Source of the DNA: Annona cherimola
Taxonomy: Eukaryota > Streptophyta > Magnoliopsida > Magnoliales > Annonaceae
Assembly: GCA_030490835.1 (NCBI GenBank)
Contig: CM059971.1
Span: 53,678,012 to 53,742,011 of the forward strand
Direction: 5' to 3'
DNA length: 64,000 nt
Part shown: positions 43,160-55,539 of the stretch, in pieces
How the letters are laid out: the number at the start of each line of letters is the position of its first letter
How positions within the stretch are numbered: the first letter of the stretch is position 1
Notes under the pieces: generated by a model
What the model was told of the DNA's origin: nothing
The model's database searches: none
The model's input: the letters and a program-made list of their open reading frames with translations, nothing else
Made by a program: the position numbers and the translations under genes

Positions 43160-44766
43160 TGTTGGGAACATGTATTAAAATCAATGGCAAAATAAGCCAA
43201 GTCTATGTTTTGATGATTAACAAATCAATTTGAGTAAGTTTTGGTTACTAATATATTTGGTGAAATGTGTAAAGGATATAAAAATGAAGAAAATAAAGCA
43301 TGACAGGTAAAGTCGATCCCCAAGTCGACTCCAGCAGCGACTTCAAGAGGCATTTTTCGTCCAGCGTTGAAATCGGGGAGCAAAGCTGCCGAAGTCGCAA
43401 ACGAAGTTGACTCCGCATGCGACTTGGGTGACGTCGTAGACCAAGTCGACTTCAGCTTCGACTTCAGACTGACAATGTAGAACTTCAAGAGCTAAGTCGC
43501 AGACCAAGTCGACTCTATGCTAGACTTGAGTGAAGCTGAAGGCCAAGTCGACTCAAACATTCGACTTGGATCAAACAAAGATCAAAACAAGTCCAAAGAA
43601 TTCATCATGTCGGATCATAAACACATATTTGGACATCTTTCATGCATTCCAAGACTCAAGTACTCAAGAATTCAAGATAAGGAATCCAATGGTTTTCGAG
43701 ATAAATAATCATACAGAGTTCCAAGAAATATAAAACAATAGAAGGACAATTAAGGATGAAGAAGTTAAGTAAGCAAAGTCATTTCAAAAGAGTTTAAGCT
43801 CACTTGGCAAGATAAGGAGGTCAAGTCGCAAACGAAGTCGACTCCAGAATCAACTTGGGTCAAGTCTCAGACCAAGTCGACCTAAAAGACAGACTTGAAA
43901 ATTGGAAGAATCCAAAGTCGGACCCGAAGTCGACTCCAACTACGACATGGGTCAAGTTCAGGACCAAGTCGACCTAGAATGAAACTTGAAGTATTTGCGG
44001 AAAGCCGAAGTCACACCCGAAGTCGACTCCACCTGCGGCTTGGGTCGCAACGGTCGAAAATTTTTTGAACGTTGGCGCATTAAATGCGTGCCACCTACTT
44101 CCAAACGTTCAAATTTCCTCGCCATTTATATAAGGCATTCAAGATGAACGTAGAGGGTAGCTGAAACATCATTGATTGAGCATAACTCCCATCTCTAAGA
44201 GCATTAACTGATCAAGCCAACATCTAGAAGAAGAATTTTGCTTTCAAACTGCCAAGAGCTGCTTACTGAATCATTAAGTCTACTTCACAAGTTTTTCTCC
44301 ATGCTAAATCTGCCTCTACACAACAGTAACGTGTAGAAACCTTCTTTTTATTCTTTCTTGTTGTATTGAACTTGATTTAGTTTTGGTAACTAAGATCAAG
44401 TGTAAGCAAAGTAGTGTATGACTGAAGTGGAACTCGTCACCTACTTGTGCTATGAGTTGTTGATGCCCTCTAGAGCTGGAATCTAGAAGAGAACAGAGTC
44501 TCTAGTTATATTTGTGAAATATATAGTGGAACCCAAGTCACAAGAGGTGTGAGCATGGAAGAGTGGAGTAGGGAAGGTTGCCCGAATCACTATAAAACCC
44601 TGTCTATTGATTTCTATCTCTGCTTTCATTATCTTATTGCTTTCCATTTGCTTCATTAAAGGGGACTGATTTAATCCGGGGTAAAGTTTTAGTTTAAGTT
44701 GAAAAATTTTAAATACCCAATAAACCCCTCCCCTCTTGGGTAATTGTCATTAACTCGGGACCAACA
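43160..44766 (+). mobile_element. 3' LTR of the truncated copia element
   Basis: 1607 bp, TGTTGGGAACA...GGGACCAACA, diverged from the LTRs of the full-length copia element. It contains a series of GTCGACT-centred palindromic units (43310-44040). Confidence 0.88.
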
Positions 44767-46159
44767 GTAATGAACTTCCAAATAATGATTTAATGAAGGA
44801 GTATAATATGTATGTAAGTTTACCCTACATAAGGGTATTAAAAATGAATGAATGATTTGATATGTATAGGCTATATCGATACGTATGAATACCCGACTTG
44901 AAAAGACAAGTGGGTTAAGCTAGATGAACTTATGTAGGTTGGAAAACCTAAGGAATATAAGTATTTGAAGTCGATGCAAATAAATGAAATGCTATTTTTA
45001 TTTATTTAGGTAAAGGTAAGGAAAAAAATGGAAGGAAAGGGATTATGGTAATCTCAGGTAAGCAAGCGAACTTTCTAAAATGCTATTTTCTTTCTATGTG
45101 ATTGATATGATTGAAATGTTTATGTTTGTGTTTTAATGAATGGGCAAGCACAAGTTTTGAAAATGATGGCTTTAATGAAAAGCCACAAGTTTTGGAAAAT
45201 GACGGCTTTAATGAAAAGTCGTAAGTTTTGGAAAAGAATGACTTTAAGGAAAAGCCTCAAGGTTTACTTCATGGGAAGCAATACGTTTTAAGATGAGGAT
45301 TTTATCATCAGTGTTGCCAAAGATTGGCAATGCTTTATGTTAATGGAATTGAGAATTTTTCTTATGAGTAAGCAAGTTCTCTATGATAATATTTTCAAAG
45401 GATTTCATGTTTGATGTCGATGGTTTTAAGAATTTGCTTTTAAGTAAGCAAGTTCTTTATGATGTTGTTTCAAAAGTATTTTATAAGAAAGAGGAAATTT
45501 TGCCCTTTTTCACAAAGCAACAAATGTAAATAAGTTTTGAATTTCTTTTATGATGTTTTATGATAAATAATTATGTTTACGAAAGAAAAAGAAAACGCGA
45601 ATTGATGTATTGATATTTAAATATAAACAATGATTTTGACATAGTTCATATGTTTTGAAATGATATTTGAAAAAAGTTTTGATTTCCTTTAGATAAGGAA
45701 ATCTATGTTGAAAATGTTTTGAAAAATGTTTATACGGATGTGTTGAAGGGGATTTAAGGATGACCAACCTCCTATGTTGATTTCATAAAATGATTTGATT
45801 TCGGGCTGCTAAATGGTATGCAAAAGATTATGCAAGCCCCTTATATAAAAATGGTATAATAGATAGGTGGACAATAATTTGATTATTAGGGTGGTTGAGA
45901 AGGGGTAACATAATTGCATCACTTTTGTAAGCAAAAGGCCCCGAATTAGAAACTAAAAAAATGTTAGAAAATATATGGTTTAATATTAAAAATTCAAAGG
46001 TTTTAAAATTCTTTTATTATAAGGGTTTTTAAGATGTATTGTTTCTCAAACGTTTCAAATATTTATCAAAATATTTTATTCAAAATGGTTTTAAAAGAAT
46101 TTCAGGAAGGTCATCCTAAAACTAAATTCCAAATGACAACTTGTTTAAAGTGGGTGTGC

Positions 46160-46350
46160 TCGCTTTACAAGTTGACACGGATTGCGTTCTGTGATGTGCT
46201 TTTTTTTAAATGATTTGTTTTAAAAAGACACAGACTTCGGTTTGTGATGTTTTTAGGTTATGGATGCAGATTGAGGTCTGTGATCCCGATTTTAAAGGAT
46301 ACGGGCTGCGGTTTGTAATACTTTAAATCAAACGGACTGCGGTCCGTCAT
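46160..46350 (+). repeat. Hairpin repeat series with TGCG, TTCG and TGAG tetraloops
   Basis: At least five units: CACGGA-TTGCG-TTCTGTG, ACAGAC-TTCG-GTTTGT, CAGAT-TGAG-GTCTG, ACGGGC-TGCG-GTTTGT and ACGGAC-TGCG-GTCCGT (46332-46347). Several stems pair only if G-U is allowed on the plus strand, which suggests an RNA-level structure. The 5' LTR (24190-24255) has fewer units. Confidence 0.7.
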
Positions 46351-46857
46351 AATAGTATATGGTGCACCAGTACAAGGAACAGGCCGGTTGTAGAGCACGG
46401 TTGGGATGACCAGGGCCCACTCTACATATGGCCAAGTTGCTAAGGGATGGCAGGAGTGCCAGCGGCGCCCTCCCTAAGATGGGAGCAGGATAAAGGAACA
46501 GCCGCCTGGCTAGCATGCTATTAAGGATTCTCTTCCAAAAGGTAGCATGATCACTTTCTAAGTGTCACTACTGAATGGGGAGAAATGCATTTGCATACGT
46601 TTTGCTTTTCAAAAGCCCAAAGATTGGGATATAAAAGCATTTATATGAAAAGTTATCATAAATTGAATATTTATGAGCTATTATGTATAAGTTACCCTAA
46701 AAGAAAGGGTGTTTTACACAAAAGTGTAAATAACAGGAATAAAAGGAAATGTTTTTATGTAAATGCATTTATGAAAATGGTTTATGTATCTTATATGCCT
46801 TGTTTGTCATAAACAAACCCCAAGACAGGGATTATGAAAAGGATTTATGTCAAACTT

Positions 46858-47350
46858 GTTTTTGGACATAAGAATGTCCAATGCAAAAGTGTCTTAAAGA
46901 AAGGTGTTTTAGGACATATGAATGTCCATTGCCAAAGGAAGCTATGTGAAAAATGTTTTGAGACATTAAATGTCTCTGGCTAAAGGATTTTATGATGAAA
47001 AATATTTTTAGATATAAAAATGTCCTTTGCCGAGAAATACTTATGTAAATAATGTTTTAGGACATGAGAATGTCCTCCCTTGCCAAAGGATTTATGAGAA
47101 AAATGTTTTGGACGTAAAACGTCCACTAGTAAAAGATGGTTTTATGTAAATGTCTTGGAACATTGGAAATATTCACTCAAGACAAAAGGGAATTAATTAA
47201 AGAGGGTAAAACATGTATGTTTTGCAGTAACAAGCCCAGACGTGGCTTGTAAATGATTTTAAGAATGAATGTTTTATGATAATGTTCAAGGACATAGAAT
47301 TGTCCTCATGAACAAAGGATTTCATGATAATGTTTTAGGACATATAAATG
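46858..47350 (+). repeat. GGACAT hairpin array in the 3' LTR of A
   Basis: Same array as 24765-25304 with one unit fewer at its start. Unit differences keep pairing: GAGACAT/ATGTCTC here against GGGACAT/ATGTCTC (G-U) in the 5' LTR, and AGGACAT/ATGTCC where the 5' copy is decayed. Confidence 0.8.
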
Positions 47351-47909
47351 TCCTCAAGAAAAAAGTGTTCAAAATGTTTAATGAAATGATTTCCAAAGAA
47401 GTCTTGCCCTAAAAGATAAAATGCTTGCTTATTGAGTTATCACTCATGTTTTGTTTTCCAAACCTTAGACAGGTACTGAGAGACTCAAGCGGTCGAGGAC
47501 CTAAGAAATGGAGAAAAGGTACGAGATAGTATCATGTGGGCTAAAAGGATTAGCCATAGTGAGTAGAATGATATGAATGAAAGTATTCAGGTATGGTAAC
47601 TTATATGAATTTATTTAAAGTTCTAAGTTCTAGGAGAACTAATGTATGTATGGATGAATGTATGTCTAGAATGATTAGGTCAAGAAGGCCTATGATGTAT
47701 AACAGCATGTTGAAATGGTTTAAAGGATATGTACAAGTGTACCATTGCTTATGTTATAAATGCAATAATGATAAATGAAGAAACGAAAAAAATTTGGACG
47801 AGTTCCAATTAAAATCCCGCCGCGTGATCAGGGCAACAATCCTGATTCACATTTACCAATCAATAAGGTCTTAAGGTAAGGAAGTGACGTCTCGGTTTGG
47901 GGCGCCACA

Positions 47910-49090
47910 TGTACCCTTCTTATTACACATATAATATGTGTTTTCTAATCTTTTTCAAAATAGAAATTTGCCCACTATTTTGGCGTAACTAAAACACTTA
48001 ATTAGCACGTAATTAAGGGTATTTTCGTAGGATTAAAATCCCTTAATCACATGGTTCCAAAATAGTAACTTTGTTACCGTTCTTTCCCCCTTTCAACGTC
48101 CCTATGGACATATGTTTCAAAACGGATTTTTACCTCTTTAATTTCCATTCTTAAACATACTCCTCTTGTCCCATATTTAGGGTATTTACATGGATTTAAA
48201 GTCCATAATTTAAGTTGCCCAAAACAGCAACTTTCCATGCACATCTTGGCCACCCTTGGACGTCCACATATAAATTCCAAAAAATCAGATTTTTGCATTT
48301 TCTCCCATCCTCATGTTGGATGTCCTATGTGCCCTAAATTTAGAGCATTTTACCCTTTAATTCATCCATGTATTACTTGGTTTGGTCCATGTACAAATTT
48401 CATCTCAAAAGAGTGGAATCTTGTCCACATCGTTAACCCTAGGTTTTACCTTTCTAAGGTACTTAAATCATGCCCAATCCAACATATATAAATCATTTAA
48501 TCATTAATCATAATCCAAACATGGAACATGCTTAAAACAGCAACATAATTGGGAACTTCCCAAAAATTCCAGCCAGGTATTCCTAGGGTAATTAACACTA
48601 AAGTCATGCTTAACTCCCTTAAACCCTTGAATTGGATCTTCCCATTCATTTAGCATTTAGAACCCTTATTAAGGGCTTCATAACTCATCATTTAGGGTTC
48701 ATAATGGATCAAATTTATGACCCATGAATGAAGCAAAAAAACTTAGAATTAAATGAATCAAACTTGATTCAATACTTACTTGAAGTTGTGAAATCTTGCT
48801 TCCACCTTTCCTAGCTTGGTTCCTTCCCTTTCTTCTCCTCTTTTCTTCTTCCTTTTCCTCTTTTCTTGGTTGTCCACCTTGCTGGATTTTTTTCTCTTTA
48901 TTTTTTTTCTCCCAAAACGTCCACTAAATGGGACGTAAAGTGCCCTTTTCTCTCTTTTACATAGGGCTGCCTTGGATGTCCCCCACTCGCTACCCCTTTT
49001 TGTGGATTTTCTCCTCACATTGATGCCTTGCAAAACACGTCCAAGGGCTGCCCATTTGCCCCTTTTATAAGGGATAAAATCTACCTTGGT
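47910..49090 (-). mobile_element. LTR F, second part (resumes after element A)
   Basis: Minus-strand continuation of the LTR interrupted at 18640. It contains donor 1 (GT at 48779-48778 on minus) and a TATA box (49069-49062 on minus). The 129-codon minus frame at 49165-48776 covers the predicted leader exon and is basic and low-complexity. I do not treat it as a gene. Confidence 0.75.
49062..49069 (-). promoter_or_regulatory. TATA box of LTR F
   Basis: TATAAAAG on minus (CCCTTATAAAAGGGG), about 280 bp before donor 1, as in A and B. Confidence 0.5.
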
Positions 49091-49544
49091 TTGCACCATT
49101 TTAGCAAACAAGACAAAAACAAATAATCCTTTTTCATGAAAGCATTTGCATAGAAAATATTTCATCTCATCCTTTAATTTACACCTTTTGTGTAAAACAC
49201 CCTATTTTTAGGATAAAATTTTTGTATCGGCTCATAAATCTCATTTAGGATAACTTTTCGTATAAATGTTTTTGTGTCCCAGTCTTTGAGTTTTTAAAAG
49301 CAAAACATATGCAAATGCATTTCTCTCCATCCAGTAGTAGCAATTAGCAAGTGATCATTTTACCTTTTGGAAGAGAATCCATCATTAACAGCAAGTGAGC
49401 CAGACAGCCATTCCTTAATCCTTATCCCATCTTAGGGAGGGCACCGATGGCCTTCTGCCATCCCTTAGCGACTTGGCCATATGTAGAGTGGGCCCCGGTC
49501 CATATCCGATCGTGTTCTACAACCGGTCTATTCCTTCTATTGGT
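49091..49544 (-). mobile_element. LTR F, third part: jump to the LTR's 3' region
   Basis: At a TAGCAAA microhomology near 49090 the minus-strand LTR sequence jumps from just upstream of the TATA box back to the region equivalent to 24650-24280 of LTR A, including the conserved block (49383-49530). This is a rearranged junction between two LTR segments. Confidence 0.65.
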
Positions 49545-52500
49545 TGTGAAACCCATGTTATTTGAAAATTAGTAAATGTGAGGTATACCGAAAGGTTTTA
49601 TGGTGTGTATATTATTGTTGTAAAGTTATAGAAAAATGTGTATGTTTACAAATAATTAAATTGCAATTTTAGAAAAGTGAGATTAAATTACAAATTTAAA
49701 AAGGGGTAAATAATGATTTCATAAATATTAGAAATCAAAATGAATTTTTATAAATTTTTTGGGAAGGAATTTCAAATTTCTGAATTATACCAATTGAAAC
49801 TATTTAAATTCACAGACTTTATGGAAAAATAAAAAAAATTGAAAAATTTGGACCAATTAGGGGTCCTAATTAAGGACTGATTCATGCTATTTTCATTATA
49901 TCTTAAAATATATCACTCAGATCAACAAGAGAATTTAATAGGAAATATTAAATTATATGCTCTTTAATCAAGATGGATTAGATTATGAAAAATAATTGAT
50001 TAAAATGCTTAACTTAAGTGCATTGGAAAACGTGCCAAGAAGTCAAACCCATGCTAGCTTCCACGTACAGAAGCCAGCCATTCATAATTTTTTATTTTAA
50101 GTTAATTGTTTATTAAATTAATATCTTGGGATATTTAAAGTTGTTTGAGATGAAATTTTATGGGCAAACCTATTTTAACATACCCTATGTAATGAAGAAC
50201 TAGATCATGAAAATTATGTTTTAAAAATTTCTAAACAACCATAATTACATAAGATTTCATAAATGAATTTTAAATGTCAATATCTTAAACCATACAAATT
50301 ATTTTGATATGAAAAGTGAGATAGATGGTTAAATTTATATCTCTATAATATGGATAGATTGGAATATGAAAAAGGATTAAATAATACGTTTATATAATTC
50401 CAAATTTTGCATTGAAAAACATGCATGAATTCATCAATGCATGGTACGTCCCTATCCCTTGGAACATGCATATGTAACATTTTCACCATATATTTCACAT
50501 TTCATTAATTGAAATAATTATATATATACAATTCCATTTGAGATAAAATTCTATTTGTAATCCTAAAATAATGCACTTTACTTAGTGATTGGATTAGATT
50601 ATATAAAATATGATTAAAAATTGGTAGAAAAATTAAAATTTCAATGAATTGCATTAGTTAATTTCAAATTCCTATATCTTAATGAATTTGGATCATTTTG
50701 ATAAGAAATTTGATATGAACGACTAATTTTGTACACTTTAAAACATAGATGGAACAGATTATAAATAATCTCTTTACAAAAATTAAACAGAATTTCATTC
50801 GCTAATAATTTAAATGCTAGCTACGCTTTATGTATATAAAATAATTATTTTAGAAGAAAGTGAAGGTCGGTCTTGATAGGCATCATTGTAGCATTGAATC
50901 ATACCTTCCCATCTATTAAATATTGTGGCAGTAGTAGAAAATATATAAAAATAATAATAATTAAAATTAAAGTGAAAATGCTGGCAGCATTTATAGGTAA
51001 AACGATGCATGGGAGGACAGCTACAACCGTGATTTGTCAGCTTGTGATTTGTGGACATGAGTTTGGTGATAAAAATTATCTTAAATGGCTGAGGTATAAA
51101 GATGCAGTTGTGTGTAATATTAAATAACAAAAAGGCAAAAGGACTAGCGGGAGGAGAAACCTCTAGACGGCTAACAAGTTACAGAATTTTTTTTTCTTTC
51201 CTTTTCTTCTTTCATTTCTGGATTCACATCCGTTACCATATAAGCTCTAAGATTTTTTTGTTATATCAGGTATGCTTCCAATAACGTCCAAACCCCATTC
51301 CATAATTTTATTGATTTAAATGCTTTTAATGTAATTATTGGTATTAACTAAAAAAAAGAAAGAGAAAAGGACGAGCGTAGATGTCCAGCCATCTCTGAAT
51401 GGTAGAAAATAAAACAACCTCCAAGGATATTATATGCATCCGAATAAGATGATATTTAAAATTTTTTATTATTATTACTTATCCAGCTCAATGTCCATAA
51501 CAGGTATGGGTGCTGAGAGGAAATTTTTCCTCATTTCTTCCATCTGCTATGCATGGCTTTATAGTTAGATAAGTACAGAAATATTATTTAATTTCCTTGA
51601 TTTTTTTTCTTTTCTTTATATATAGATAGTTGTGGCTTTTATGGATCGTCCATATTATGTATATTTCTTAATTAATGTAGCTGGATTGCACCTGTTGACA
51701 CTGATGAATAATATATTCAAACAGAAAATTAAATTTATATATATATATATATTGGGACCATATTATGTTAATAACATGATTGAATAAAATGAAATGTATC
51801 ATTTCCTTAACACCCAAAATTGACCAAAATGGATGGTTGCTATTTATGCTCAAAACAGAGTTATGTTTTTTTTTTATCTTATTTTATTTTTATGATGATT
51901 AATAGAAATTTTGTAGGCCATATACGATCCACACTTAGACTGAATTATGGGTAATTCATGGGAGTTGTGAAAATTATAAACAAAAAAAAATCTAACTGTT
52001 AAATGAATAAAATAAAAATTCCTGTTTTCCACCACTGTTAACTGTGTGAATAATATGATATGGGTTGAAATCATACTGCATTAATGGTATATATGGTGTA
52101 ATAAAGTAATAGGCATGCAAGTATTAAAATATAATGCAAATATATAAGGAAGCCCTTTTTCATTTGTTTAGGAAAATGAAAAGAAAAATTTGAGGAGGCA
52201 AGCTGATATTCTAAGGTAAGCAAGTAACGCTTTGAAATAATTTATTTTTTTCTAAATGATTGAATGACTTGCAATTCATTTCTTGTTGGCATTTTCAATA
52301 TTATTTAAGGATGGTCATCCCCATAATATGATTTGAAAAATGAATTTATTAATTTGTTCTATAAATGATCATGCCATTTTTTTAATTTGAAAGAGAGAAA
52401 AATGATGAATGTGATTATTTCTTAAAACTATGCTAGCATGTGTATGAAGCATGGTGTACAAAGGTACATGTCCATTCTATAGGTGTTAGCGGACCAAAGT

Positions 52501-53012
52501 CCCCCTCTAATGTGACTGAGTCGCTGATATATGGTCGCCTAGCTAGTGTACCATCTAATGAAGATTTAAGGCATGAATGTGAAATGTGCATATGCATGTG
52601 CATTATTTATGAAATGCCAAATTTTGGAACGAAAATGTTTACTTACATAAAAATACTTGCTTACTGAGTCTAGTACTCACATTTTGTTTTCCCAACCTTA
52701 GATTAGTACGGTAAGGTTTAAAAGAATGTCTCAATTTAGAGACTCTTAGGTTGTATTGTTCTCTTATATTTTGATGAATGGTGAGGTTTTGAGAGTACAG
52801 TACTATAAGGTTACAAAGATTGATGGTGTAAAGGAATTTTAGTGATTTGTAAATATTATATGATTTTAATTGCCAGTAAATGATTGCTTATAAATTGAAA
52901 TCAGATTGAATTGAAAATCCCACCACATGAACAGGGTGACAATCTTGCTCACAGTTTACTAAATAAACGATCCTGGAGTAAGGTTCCAGTGCCTCGGGTT
53001 GGGGGCGCCATA
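49545..53012 (+). mobile_element. 5' LTR of chromovirus-type element C (3468 bp)
   Basis: Starts TGTGAAACCC and ends ...GGGGGCGCCATA (the final CA decayed to TA), with a PBS 5 nt later. It is diverged from A and B but keeps the mini-exon (52172-52215), third acceptor (52705-52706) and conserved block (52455-52555). The first donor and TATA box are not clear. A 12 bp class hairpin GGTCCT-AATT-AAGGAC-like is at about 49862-49879. Confidence 0.8.
52172..52215 (+). promoter_or_regulatory. Predicted LTR mini-exon of C (44 nt)
   Basis: Preceded by TTTGTTTAG and followed by GTAAGCAAG. Begins GAAAATGAAAAG and ends GATATTCTAAG. Flanking sequence is largely unlike A and B, but the borders and length are kept. 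Confidence 0.5.
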
Positions 53013-53017
53013 GAGAG

Positions 53018-53029
53018 TGGTATCAGAGC
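53018..53029 (+). other. Primer binding site of element C (tRNA-iMet)
   Basis: TGGTATCAGAGC, perfect, 5 nt after the LTR end. Confidence 0.92.
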
Positions 53030-53198
53030 GAGGTGTTAGTAAATATGCGTTAATATATATATATTAAAATGATGAATGAAATGAAATTAATTTGTAATAT
53101 TTATATGTCATGTATTATCATTTATATGTGTAAAACTGTGATGTAATGTTTTGACTCTTTTGTAATATATAGCTAATTGATTATGTTTTGAAATATAG

Positions 53199-53935
53199 AT
53201 GGAAAATAAGAGAAAGGCAATAATGGACCCAAACATGATGAGAAGAGAGGCAGAAAAAGCAAAAAAAAGCAAAGGATAGAAGAGAGTTTGAATAGATGGT
53301 GGGCATCAGAAACAGATATTTCTTTTAGACCCCCCATACCTGAGGAGTACCTCAACTCAAACCCTATATCCTCTATGAAAGTAGAAGGTGCAACTGGCCC
53401 TCACCATCACCCCTTGCAACCAGGACCCAGCTTTAGGAGATCTACTAGTAGAACTTCAATACGAGAGGCTACTCCACCCCTTCGAGCAAGCCCATGACCA
53501 CTTCCCCCTGTGGTTACTGATATAATTAATAATAGAGAGTTGTAAATGTGTTGGGTTCAGATACCCACCCCTATTCCGCCTTACCGGGGGCCTTGGTACT
53601 GTTTTGCGGGAGGATATATCCGTTTCCGCTATGGGGTAAGTCGAAATGTAATAGACCAAGAAGAAAAAAAATTTGTTAGGAAAAGGGAAGAAGCTCGAGC
53701 CCAGGGTGAGGAAGTAGTATAAGAAGCCCCTCCACAACAACCAAATGAATATATACTAACAATTCTAGAGAGTATGATGATGAGCCTGTAGGAAATAAGT
53801 GAGAATGATGATGAAGGCCCCAGTGAAGGGTCTATTATAAATGAAAATGAACCAAACTGGTCAAATACCAGTACTATCACTGAGGGGCCTACACTTGAAT
53901 AGCCTAGGCTTAGGAGCCACTAGTGAGACTAGAAT
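53199..53935 (+). pseudogene. Accessory ORF between PBS and gag of element C (homologue of the B ORF)
   Basis: ATG at 53199 opens a basic N-terminus. After a frame shift the frame 53288-53935 continues with NRWW (53288), GPWYCFAGGYIRFRYG (about 53588-53635), an acidic segment and NWSNTSTITEGP (about 53856-53892). Stops occur at 53495, 53543, 53719, 53788 and 53899, but the frame itself is maintained. Order, spacing and motifs match the B ORF: WW pair, PTP...GPWY.F..G...FRYG, acidic tail, W-S-x-T-S-T-x-T-E-x-P. Identity outside these motifs is low, so the motifs look selected. Confidence 0.65.
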
Positions 53936-54174
53936 AGATGGGTCTAGCAGATTTTTCTTTTGATGTTGATGGTATGTATGAGTGTGTAATATGTGTTGGA
54001 TATATTTTGATACTAAAGCACTTTTTTTTGTAAAAACAAACTAATCCATACTGGTGTATGTGAAAAAGAAATGGTTGTTATTGATATTTGTGTTTGTTAT
54101 AAATAATTGTGTGTGATTATTTTAAGGTAATAAGGGATATTACTAATATAATTTTTCTATATCTAGATAACACC
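53936..54174 (+). other. Spacer between accessory ORF and gag of element C
   Basis: AT-rich, no ORF. Ends at the gag ATG. Confidence 0.5.
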
Positions 54175-55480
54175 ATGCCTAACACACGAGCAAGGACTAG
54201 GCTAAATAAAGGAAAAGCAGCTGCAAATGAGGAACCTGTAAGTCAACATGAAATAGGAGAGCCTAGTAATGTATCTAAGCGACCAACTGAAAGGGAACAA
54301 CCAAATCAGAGAACCCGTCAACGCAAAGGTAATGTAAATCCTGATCTAGCCATTGAAAATGAAATTGCCACGGATGATACTAGACAAGCCAGGTGGATAG
54401 AAAAATAAATAGCTGCAGCTGTAAGGGAAGCTATGCAGCAAGCAACCCGAGAATGGGCAACCCAAACGGTTGAAATAATCTAAAACCTTTAGAAAAGAAC
54501 TCAACAAAACCAACTAGGAAGGAATGAAAGAGGAAGATTTGCTCAAGTAGCGACTCCTAACCCGCAACCTAGACTAGTAGAAGTTGAGAATGATATATTG
54601 GAAGCCGACCAAAAGGCTATTAATGCCTTTTTAGCTCAACATCCTCCACAATTTATAGGCAAACCAGATCCTGCTCAAGCTGAGCAATGGATAGCAGAGA
54701 TAAGGAAATTATTTAGGATTTCACCTTACAATGATAATCAAAAGGTTTTGTGTGCTACCCAGTTATTAGCTGGAGATGCAAGTGAATGGTGGAAAACTTT
54801 ATTAGCCACTATGCCAGAACCTGAAAAAGTGACTTGGCAGACTTTTGTGGAAGAACTTAATAAAGAATATCTCCGAATAAGTCTTCAAAGTCAAAAAGTT
54901 ATTGAATTTGAACGACTCTATCAGGGTATAATGACAACTACAAAATATGCAACCAAGTTTAACACCCTAGTAAGATATGTACCTTGGATTGCAAATGTGC
55001 CTAAGAATAAAGATCAAAGATTTCAACAAGGGCTAAGGCCACATTTACGAGAGAGTCTTGCACCCTTTTAATAAAGGATTATGCATCAAGCTTAGAAAAA
55101 GCAAGAGCATTAGAAATAGAGGCACTGAGGACTCAAGAATTACTGCAAGGGTAAAGGCAATTTGTTCCTAAAATCAAAGAAAATGATGCAAGGAAGGAGA
55201 AAAATAAGAGATTATTTGAGGAAAGAAAAAATAAAATTCCTCCTATTTGTAAGAATTGTCAAAAATGCCACTACGGTGAATGTTTAAAGGGCTCAAACAA
55301 GCGTTTCAAATGTGGTCAAACAGGTCATATGGCAAAAGATTGTGGAACTATTGAAACAAGGATGATAAAGTGCTTTATTTGTGGTCAAGTAGGACATATT
55401 GCTCCAAATTGTCCAAACAGAATACAAGGAGCACAAGGACGAGGAAGACTGGCCCAACAGAGAATAACTGCAATTGCCAA
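54175..55480 (+). pseudogene. Gag of element C (capsid and zinc knuckles)
   Basis: Starts at ATG 54175 (MPNTRARTR). The capsid region at 54598-55071 has FLAQHPPQFIGKPDPAQAEQW, LLAGDASEWWKTL and the F-x-x-x-F-N-x-x-Y signatures of chromovirus gag. Downstream are CKNCQKCHYGEC, a damaged knuckle (Arg in place of the first Cys before KCGQTGHMAKDC) and an intact CFICGQVGHIAPNC (55372-55413). Stops at 54406, 54482 and 54489 and a frame change at 55071 disrupt it. Lineage: Del/Tekay-like chromovirus by gag and RT pattern. Confidence 0.85.
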
Positions 55481-55539
55481 TCGTCAGGGAACTTCTACAA
55501 ATCCAGTACAAGTGCATGTATTGACTTGCACTAAGTCAC

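Larger units (their letters stand above)
40741..44766 (+). mobile_element. 5'-truncated Ty1/copia element (pol 3' part and 3' LTR)
   Basis: Same family as the copia element at 31398-40029, but on plus. It begins inside the integrase-RT linker (junction between about 40740 and 40790), runs through RT and RNase H, then a polypurine tract (43145-43158) and an LTR (43160-44766). It ends TCGGGACCAACA and abuts LTR sequence of element A from its middle. No target duplication is visible, as expected for a deletion-derived fragment. Confidence 0.85.
44767..47909 (+). mobile_element. 3' LTR of element A, 5'-truncated
   Basis: Aligns with the 5' LTR of A from 21094 to its end, minus the solo LTR. It ends GGGGCGCCACA at 47909, followed by TGTAC (target duplication) and the continuation of LTR F. 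Mini-exon at 45010-45057, hairpin array at about 46858-47350. Compared with the 5' LTR it has about 120 bp more in the GGACTGCGGTCC hairpin region (46160-46350). Confidence 0.9.

Noticed and set aside
48776..49165. 129-codon basic minus frame in LTR F
   Set aside because: It spans the predicted TATA box and leader exon, has no homologous frame in A or B at the same place, and its bias comes from purine-rich DNA.
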